This document shows positions 59,601-64,000 of a stretch of DNA of 64,000 nucleotides, piece by piece. Below the pieces are notes generated by a model that was given only the letters and a program-made list of their open reading frames with translations, had not been told where the DNA came from and searched no databases. Each line of letters starts with the position of its first letter. Positions within the stretch are counted from its first letter, which is position 1. Made by a program: the position numbers and the translations under genes. This DNA comes from Sternotherus odoratus (lineage: Eukaryota; Chordata; Testudines; Kinosternidae), in the NCBI GenBank assembly GCA_032164245.1, contig JAVMKO010000018.1, positions 310,001-374,000 of the forward strand, given 5' to 3'.

Positions 59601-61866
59601 CCCCAGCTCATAGCTCCACCCCCCCACTCCCTGAACCCCTCATTTCTGGCCTCAGCCCAGAGCCCATACCCTCTCCCCCTGCTCCGACCCGGAGTCCACC
59701 CCACACGCCAAACCCCTCATTTGTCTTTTCCTTATCCTTTGCTGCACACTGCATTGAAACAGCACTTCCTGGGGGTGACTGACAGGAGGTGTTGAGTTCA
59801 GAGCAGTCAGCTCTCAAGTTTCACACAGCCTAGCTTGAGATGGACATGAAACCTTTCAAGAGGGCAAAAAGGCATGAACTATCCCCACCTCTCTGCTGCC
59901 CTCCTGTATAAAAGATAGCACAGCACTGGCTACCCAGAGCAGGGGCCCTTAGCATATTCCTCTGCTTTGGTTCTGTTCATTTCAAGATGGAAAATTCCAT
60001 TGTGGCTGGCAGAACTTTTCAAGGGAGTCGACTGTCCAACCAGTACAGTGCAATGCAATTCACAACCAGTCATGCTACCCGTCGCTCTCATGGCAGGACT
60101 GAAAGGACACCACTTACTGTCAGAGGGGAATGTGCACAGTTTACAAGAACCATGAACTTTTGCAGAGCATGCTTCGGGGGTTCTATAGTTGCAAGAACAC
60201 CTCTCACCACAGCACACAGGTCCGTCAGGTAGGGACTCAGAGCCTGACACAGAGGGATTATTTGCCTCAGCTGGCCTTGCTGCCATGTTATATATGCTTA
60301 CCTGCAAGTCATCCATGTGCTGTAAGCAGTCCTCATTCTCCACATTGTCCCTGTAGGAAAGCAACTCCCCATCCACTATCTCCCTGTCAGCCATCATCAG
60401 CACATTCATCTGCTCTCGTTGACGCAGCCGGTGGGCTACGGTGTCCTTCCCCAACGCAAGCCCCTTTTGGCTTCCCGTCACCTGCACCGCAGACACACCA
60501 ATATAAATGTCTTTTGGGTTCCACTTGATTCCTGCCTGGCCACCAGAGCCCCGGTACCCAGCAACTTCTGGGATGTGCTGGGAGAGCTCCCTGCCATAGT
60601 CCCTTATCCCTTCCGTGGGGCTGATTGTCTCAGGGATGGATGGCTTGGAGCTGGAACTCTGCTTCCTGACACTTGGCTGTTCCAGGCTCAGTGCTGTGGA
60701 AAGCAGCTTCTCTTGCCGTGCCTGGAAGTACTCAGGGTTCAGTTTATGTTTTTTGGGAGCGGGGTAATCTTTCTGACTCTCACTGCTGTAGTAGTTGGAG
60801 GGCTCAGACCTCGGTCGTCTTAACTCTGGAAGCAAACAAACCATCAATCAGGATTGAACAATTGACGGGGTAACTGCTGAAAGTGGTGCTGTCATCTAGA
60901 ACACCTCCCTCCTCCCAGGAGTGCAGGTAATAGCTCAGACCATGCCATGGGACACAATGAGCTAATGTATACGGTCATCCTGGGAGGATGCTAAGCTGAA
61001 CCACTCCAATGATTGGTTCATACTTCCTTTCCAAATAGCTAGGATTTTGCACCTGTTGACACACTTTTATACTTGCCAATGCTCCTGCAAATATAGGGAA
61101 AGCTAGAGAGAGACAGGGAGCTGGGAACAAAGAAGGAGGGCAGAGACAGAACAGCTTCACTTAACATCCCCTCCACCTCCCCCGTCAACTGCTTGCTCCA
61201 GGCCACTATGAATACATCTGCACTGCAGCTGGGAGCTGTGATTCTCAGCAGGACAGATACTCACACTAGCTCTGCTTTAACTGCATGCTAAAGATGGCAG
61301 TGTAGACACTGCGGCATGGACAGAAGCTACCCACTTGAGCCCAGAACCAGGGGATTAGGCAGGTTTGGACTTGGGTGGCGAGTCTAAGCCACGGCCCAAT
61401 CCACAACATCCACACTGCTACTTTTAGCAAACTAGCTGTCCTTGAGTTAGCGCAAGTCTGGGAATCACCTTCCCAGCTGCAGTGGTAGAAATACCCTGCA
61501 TGTCATGTGTTAGCACAGCGAAACCTACAGTCAGGTTTGTTTGTTTTTACCTGTATTTGAACTGGACATAACAGTGACGCCCTTCTGAGGCTCTTGAGAA
61601 GTAATGATTTCACTTTGCCACTGGGCAACCCAGCTCTCTGTGTTGGATTCCCCGCTCGAAGGGCAGTGAATTCTGGGAGTTTGCCCAAGCTGAACTTGCT
61701 CATCTCGCTGTAGCTGCTCCAGACACTCTGCCAACTTCACGTGACCCCGAGACCGAGCAATAGCCAGTGGCAGTCTCCCAAGAGAATCAGGAATAGAGAT
61801 GGCTCGGCGGTCCCACTTATACAGCACAATGGCTGCATCCATGTGGCCCAGTGCACACGCCCACAT
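32553..61866 (-). CDS. CAMTA1: Calmodulin-binding transcription activator 1, 3' half (8 exons plus a cassette exon)
   Basis: Minus-strand exons are 61866-61551, 60825-60302, 57319-57132, 55601-55355, 54817-54746, 50540-50347, 49705-49631 and 32616-32553, all with GT-AG junctions and consistent phases, for about 559 residues of the C-terminal part. CAMTA1 is a nuclear transcription activator with CG-1, TIG, ankyrin and IQ domains; the N-terminal ones lie beyond the window. Seen here are an ankyrin repeat end (WACALGHMDAAIVLYKWDRR, ARSRGHVKLAECLEQLQRDE), a Ser/Pro-rich linker, a conserved helical segment (MMTLAEHIIEATPDRIK) and IQ-type motifs (VQTVFRKYK, VIQRCYRKYK, LIQSKFRSYYEQKKF, LIQQYYRSYK, IVQQKLR). 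All frames are intact. An alternative 31-nt exon at 45503-45473 gives a second C-terminus. Confidence 0.97.
34013..34149. mobile_element. Mariner-type MITE
   Basis: 137 bp with inverted ends CCGTGTTTCCCCGAAAATAA and TTTCGGGGAAACAGGG, and TA flanks at 34011-34012 and 34150-34151. It resembles in design, but not in sequence, the element at 22124-22672. Confidence 0.85.
37733..37758. repeat. (TG)n microsatellite
   Basis: An uninterrupted TG tract in the last CAMTA1 intron. Confidence 0.9.
39124..39464. mobile_element. Tigger-type MITE
   Basis: 341 bp with inverted ends CAGTAAAACCTCCATTTAAC and TTAAATCGAGGGTTTACTG, TA at 39122-39123 and 39465-39466, and repeated GTCCGTTAAATC blocks at both ends. 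The core is GC-rich and without transposase. Confidence 0.88.
39973..41556. mobile_element. 1.58 kb foldback hAT with two opposed transposase 3' ends
   Basis: The ends TAGGGCTGTCAAGCAATTA and TTGTGATTGACAGCCCTA are flanked by a perfect 8-bp duplication CTAAAAAT at 39965-39972 and 41557-41564. The left arm encodes on the minus strand a hAT dimerisation end (LAHNYLAMPVTTVPYEHLFS, then GNIVNKQWAPLSPANMTKL). The right arm encodes a decayed version on the plus strand (TTVPCERPFSFQ). The arms (about 39973-40535 and 40965-41556) are inverted copies at roughly 80% by eye. The spacer 40536-40964 holds more transposase (RFLNIAAALDLRFKNLKHHP), minus strand. Confidence 0.85.
41584..41740. repeat. Imperfect TG/GTGTGCAT-rich tract
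   Basis: An irregular purine-pyrimidine alternating stretch directly after the foldback hAT. Not coding. Confidence 0.7.
43129..43435. mobile_element. Foldback repeat (copy 2 of the 8084 family)
   Basis: CTTGTGCAGTAACTGAAGTT plus CTTCGAGAT at left and CTTGAAGAACTTCAGTCACT plus GCACAAGACGAGTAAC at right are inverted. It shares GGGTGCTCCACT and the GCAGTAAC ends with the copy at 8084-8402. A further partial unit follows to about 43500. Confidence 0.7.
45473..45503 (-). CDS. CAMTA1: CAMTA1 31-nt cassette exon (SPLVDHRLYKR)
   Basis: Flanked on the minus strand by TATCTGAAG and donor GTGAGT. With AG from the preceding exon it reads SPLVDHRLYKR. Because 31 is not a multiple of three, it shifts the last exon into the frame SERIEKGQGT and stop. 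As I recall, human CAMTA1 has an isoform ending with this same peptide, which supports it as a real exon. Confidence 0.9.
46160..46245. mobile_element. Short MITE fragment
   Basis: GGGTCTACACTGGGGGTGGG followed by GTCGACCTAAGATACGCAAC resembles a turtle MITE end. The other end was not identified. Confidence 0.45.
48389..48409. repeat. Poly-G tract
   Basis: Two G runs separated by one A, in a CAMTA1 intron. Confidence 0.9.
49631..49705 (-). CDS. CAMTA1: CAMTA1 exon: basic C-terminal helix
   Basis: 75 nt, (R)SSLLTKKQDQAARKIMRF then LRRCRH plus AG. The trailing AG can join A of the last exon (Arg) or C of the cassette exon (Ser). Confidence 0.95.
50347..50540 (-). CDS. CAMTA1: CAMTA1 exon: IQ motifs
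   Basis: 194 nt, YALYKKMTQAAILIQSKFRS then YYEQKKFQQSRRAAVLIQQY and AAAIVQQKL, ending with AG of the following Arg codon at donor GTGGGT. Confidence 0.96.
50618..54745. other. CAMTA1 intron between the 54746 and 50540 exons
   Basis: No additional exon was recognised, and no repeat apart from a short CA tract near 53623. Several open frames up to 117 residues show no family motif. Confidence 0.45.
54746..54817 (-). CDS. CAMTA1: CAMTA1 exon: IQ motif
   Basis: 72 nt encoding GRPLREQQEVAAAVIQRCYR then KYKQ. Both splice sites and phase 0 fit. Confidence 0.95.
55355..55601 (-). CDS. CAMTA1: CAMTA1 exon: pre-IQ region and first IQ
   Basis: 247 nt, SLYSEPLTPSSNTSLSPVGS to ELYEAAKLVQTVFRKYK. The donor GTAAGT follows. 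Confidence 0.96.
55981..56172 (+). mobile_element. Foldback tRNA-SINE
   Basis: ATATATTACAGT is duplicated at 55981-55992 and 56161-56172. The head TTCAAGAATAGCAGCCGTGT and TAGTCTGTATCCG is followed by a 43-nt arm (56026-56068), a central body with CAGCATAAGCTTTCGTGGGC, and the inverted arm (56119-56161). The arms match with one mismatch seen. Confidence 0.92.
57132..57319 (-). CDS. CAMTA1: CAMTA1 exon: helical segment
   Basis: 188 nt, VNMMTLAEHIIEATPDRIKR to SYLADVDHIPSAAQI plus AG. Its phase fits the next exon to give Arg. Confidence 0.95.
57502..57742. mobile_element. Non-autonomous DNA transposon
   Basis: AAGGCTGTCTACACTAGAGA at left and GCATAGACATAGCCCTAG at right are imperfect inverted ends. 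ACTTATGTCGC and GTGACATAAGTT are mirrored inside. Confidence 0.7.
58437..58702. mobile_element. Non-autonomous DNA transposon, same family group
   Basis: Ends GGGCCGGTACAGTGCTATAG and TGTAGCACAGACCTGGCC are imperfect inverted repeats. TGGGAGAAGCTCTCCTGTCG inside is itself mirrored by AGGAGAGCTTCTCCCA. Confidence 0.65.
60302..60825 (-). CDS. CAMTA1: CAMTA1 exon: Ser/Pro-rich linker
   Basis: 524 nt. The acceptor TGCTTCCAG precedes ELRRPRSEPSNYYSSES. The exon ends NEDCLQHMDDLQ before GTAAGC. KDYPAPKKHKLNPEYFQARQ is nearly identical to human CAMTA1. Confidence 0.95.
61205..61330. mobile_element. MITE fragment
   Basis: CATCTGCACTGCAGCTGGGA and GGCAGTGTAGACACTGCGGC suggest another member of the 'gtgtagac' MITE group in a CAMTA1 intron. 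The limits are uncertain. Confidence 0.45.
61551..61866 (-). CDS. CAMTA1: CAMTA1 exon: last ankyrin repeats
   Basis: The acceptor CTCTTTCAG and donor GTAAAAAC flank 316 nt. It starts MWACALGHMDAAIVLYKWDR (internal Met) and ends VTVMSSSNT plus one base. Confidence 0.95.
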
Positions 61867-64000
61867 CTGAAAGAGAAAAGGACAACTGGCTAACTAAGGA
61901 CACATCTGTAGGCGTTTCACTCTCTGGGTAAGGCAGTGGAGTCCTCTCTTCTCCTCTCAGATCACTGGCAAGCAGCCATTATCAGCAGAGCTTGGCAAAC
62001 GGTGCAACACCAAAGGATAGCTTTGATAAGCGTCACCTATGAATAAGAGGTCATTATGGAGGACTAGACAAGTCCTACTCTCCACTTCCTGGCAGAAGTA
62101 GTTGCCTATATGTCTATAATAAATTAAGGTGAAATTTTCTTACCGAGCAATAAGTGAGACTTTACTATGGGCATAAACCTTAGGGATGCTGCAGAAGCAG
62201 AAGAGTTTAACTGCATATACATGGGAATTATAGACATATGAGCAGCAGGATTAAAGCTAGGAAAGGGTGAAATGTAGGGGTCCTTACATTTCACATTAAT
62301 TTTGTATCTGGCTTTCAAAAGACCAAGTGGCCACATGGGGAGACATCAGCCATGCCACGCTTGCTTTGGAACTCTGCTCGCAAAGGGGACGCAATGAGCG
62401 GTGACATGGTAGGAAAGGGTCAGTCAGAAGCAAATTGCGAGGCAGGCTCATAGACAACTGGGACTTGTTATATTTTGTATTTAATAATCATGCAAAAGTC
62501 AAACATTTAGGACAATGCTAGAGAGCAAGGAACCTAGAAAGACCTCTGTACAAAAGTAGCCAGCAACTACACAATTCTTAATAAGAAAGTATTCTCAGGA
62601 CCATAACAAATGGGCAAGTTTTAAAACTCAGTCTCTGAGACAGCGCCTAATATAGTGTGGGAGCTAAGAGAATACAAATGAGTATCAATAAAAGAACCAT
62701 GTCTGGTGTCTCACTAAGGTTGGCAATAGCATCTTTTCACTCAAACGCTGCTTGTTGTCAATGTCATAGAGAGTGCAACTGTACACACTATAGCTTCATG
62801 AAAATTTATTCCTGTCTGTTTACTAACTAAAGAGATGGTTGAGCATATACACGTGTACCTGTCTAAATAGGCCAGCAGGTACAGTACCAGCTCAGCCCTG
62901 GTGTAAGAGGTTCAACCACACTGAACCCCAAGAATTGGCACCTGCTTCTACCAGAGCTGACACTGACCCATAAACTTACTCCTTTTACACACTGATTACA
63001 GTTGTCCATTCTAACTTTTCAGCTTGTATCAATTAAACACACTTAAGACTTGAATTATTGTTATTAAAAATGAGAAGAGAAAAATGCTCTAAACAGCACT
63101 TGGCATCTTGGGCAGCAGCATCCCAGAAGAGTTAAGAGTTGTAAAATTATTTGCTAAGACATTGTCTACACATTTTACAAGAGTTACATTAGTGTGACTA
63201 GAAGTGTTACAGTAAATCAGTTTAGTCAAACAAGTGCACACTAGGGGTTGCACTGATTGAACTAAATGGATTCTAAACCTAGTTATATCAATGAACAAAC
63301 TGTAGATAGTCCAGCCCTGACAGTATTTGCAATGTTGATGCAACTGTGCTGGTCCCAAGATATCAGAGACAAGGTGGGGGAGGAAATATCTTTTATTGGA
63401 CTAACGTCTGTTGGTGAGAGAGACCTGCTTTTGAGCTTACACACGTCACCTGAAGAAGAGCTTTGTGTTAGCTTGAAAGGCGAGGCAGACAAACAACAGA
63501 AGTTGGTACAAGTCAAGATATTACCTCATGTACCTTGTCAGCCCCTAAGAGCATCACTCCAGCTTCTCACAGGGGATATGCTCATCTAAAAATTACCACC
63601 CGGCTTTGAGGATTAGTTTTTATTTGGACCTATCCTTGGTTCCATGTATGTTGGATGATTAGGATTTTCTAGGTTATCAGGAAATGTAACTGAGTCACAA
63701 AGTCACTGGCTTTGACACAATAGGATGATTGAGACCTCCACGGACAGGAAAACATGTAAACAGACCAGCTAGGAAAAGAAGACTTACATTCTTTTTCCTC
63801 AAGGCAGCAAAGCAGAGGTGCTTGAGCAAAACAAGAGATCTGGAAACAAGAAAACCCACCTCACACTTCCTAAAAAAACTGGGATAACTATTTTGGTTTC
63901 CCTCAGAGCAAACCACTCTAAGACCTGCTAGAGTCATGCTGTTATTGATACCGTATAGCAGTATGCAAGATACATCTATTCCATCAGTCTGCAAAAGTTC
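61867..64000 (-). other. CAMTA1: CAMTA1 intron (upstream of the ankyrin exon)
   Basis: No further CAMTA1 exon was recognised up to the window edge. The preceding exon, ending just before the WACALGH repeat, must lie outside. A SINE at about 63352-63480 is the only repeat named. Confidence 0.55.
63352..63480 (+). mobile_element. SINE-like repeat
   Basis: GACAAGGTGGGGGAGGAAAT and ATCTTTTATTGGACTAACGT, then TGGTGAGAGAGACCTGC and CTGAAGAAGAGCTTTGTG, make a widespread reptile retroposon body. Confidence 0.75.

Noticed and set aside
59330..59704. 124-residue Gly/Trp-rich minus-strand frame in a CAMTA1 intron
   Set aside because: Low complexity, no similarity to CAMTA1, and no phase-compatible splice pair.
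59930..60301. Extension of the CAMTA1 linker exon past 60302
   Set aside because: The exon ends at a good GTAAGC donor, and the following sequence does not resemble CAMTA1.
62124..63994. Frames near the window end as further CAMTA1 exons
   Set aside because: None encodes ankyrin-like sequence with correct phase to join MWACALGH.

Overview
The window is nuclear DNA of a reptile, most likely a turtle. The repeats point there: CR1 LINE copies with a turtle-type 3' end, tRNA-derived SINEs resembling the Cry-type family of cryptodiran turtles, a DIRS-like gag relic, and many hAT, Tigger and mariner-type miniature elements. Genes are split by long introns, so most open frames are short. A crocodilian is a less likely alternative.

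Three genes are read exon by exon. UTS2 (urotensin II precursor, + strand, 3108-7057) is complete in four exons. VAMP3 (cellubrevin, - strand, 17443-24650) is complete in five exons, with its start codon split by intron 1, a CpG-island promoter near 24.2-24.9 kb and a 3' UTR ending near 15.78 kb. The 3' half of CAMTA1 (- strand, 32553-61866 and beyond the window) is present in eight constitutive exons covering the end of the ankyrin region, a linker, the IQ motifs and the C-terminus. A 31-nt cassette exon at 45473-45503 changes the frame of the last exon. The order UTS2 - (PER3) - VAMP3 - CAMTA1 is the amniote order seen on human 1p36.

PER3 should lie between UTS2 and VAMP3. Only relic exons of its C-terminal part remain at about 12.98-15.0 kb, with a frameshift, an in-frame stop and an inserted Tigger MITE. 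The gap is about 8.6 kb, too small for the full gene, so PER3 looks deleted or decayed here.

Layout: 1-1880 CR1; 3.0-7.2 kb UTS2; 8.0-9.95 kb foldback element and DIRS-like relic; 12.98-15.0 kb PER3 relic; 15.8-24.9 kb VAMP3; 24.96-25.46 kb G-rich minisatellite; 25.5-29.3 kb intergenic with hAT and CR1 debris; 29.3-32.55 kb AT-rich CAMTA1 3' UTR; 32.6-61.9 kb CAMTA1 exons and introns, including a 1.58 kb foldback hAT; 61.9-64 kb CAMTA1 intron.

The most notable observations are the PER3 relic, the dual-frame CAMTA1 C-terminus, a SINE that landed on the VAMP3 exon 3 splice donor and duplicated it, and three SINE copies with the same foldback structure. All exon calls come from reading splice signals, phase and similarity recalled from the families. 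No alignment or transcript data were available.
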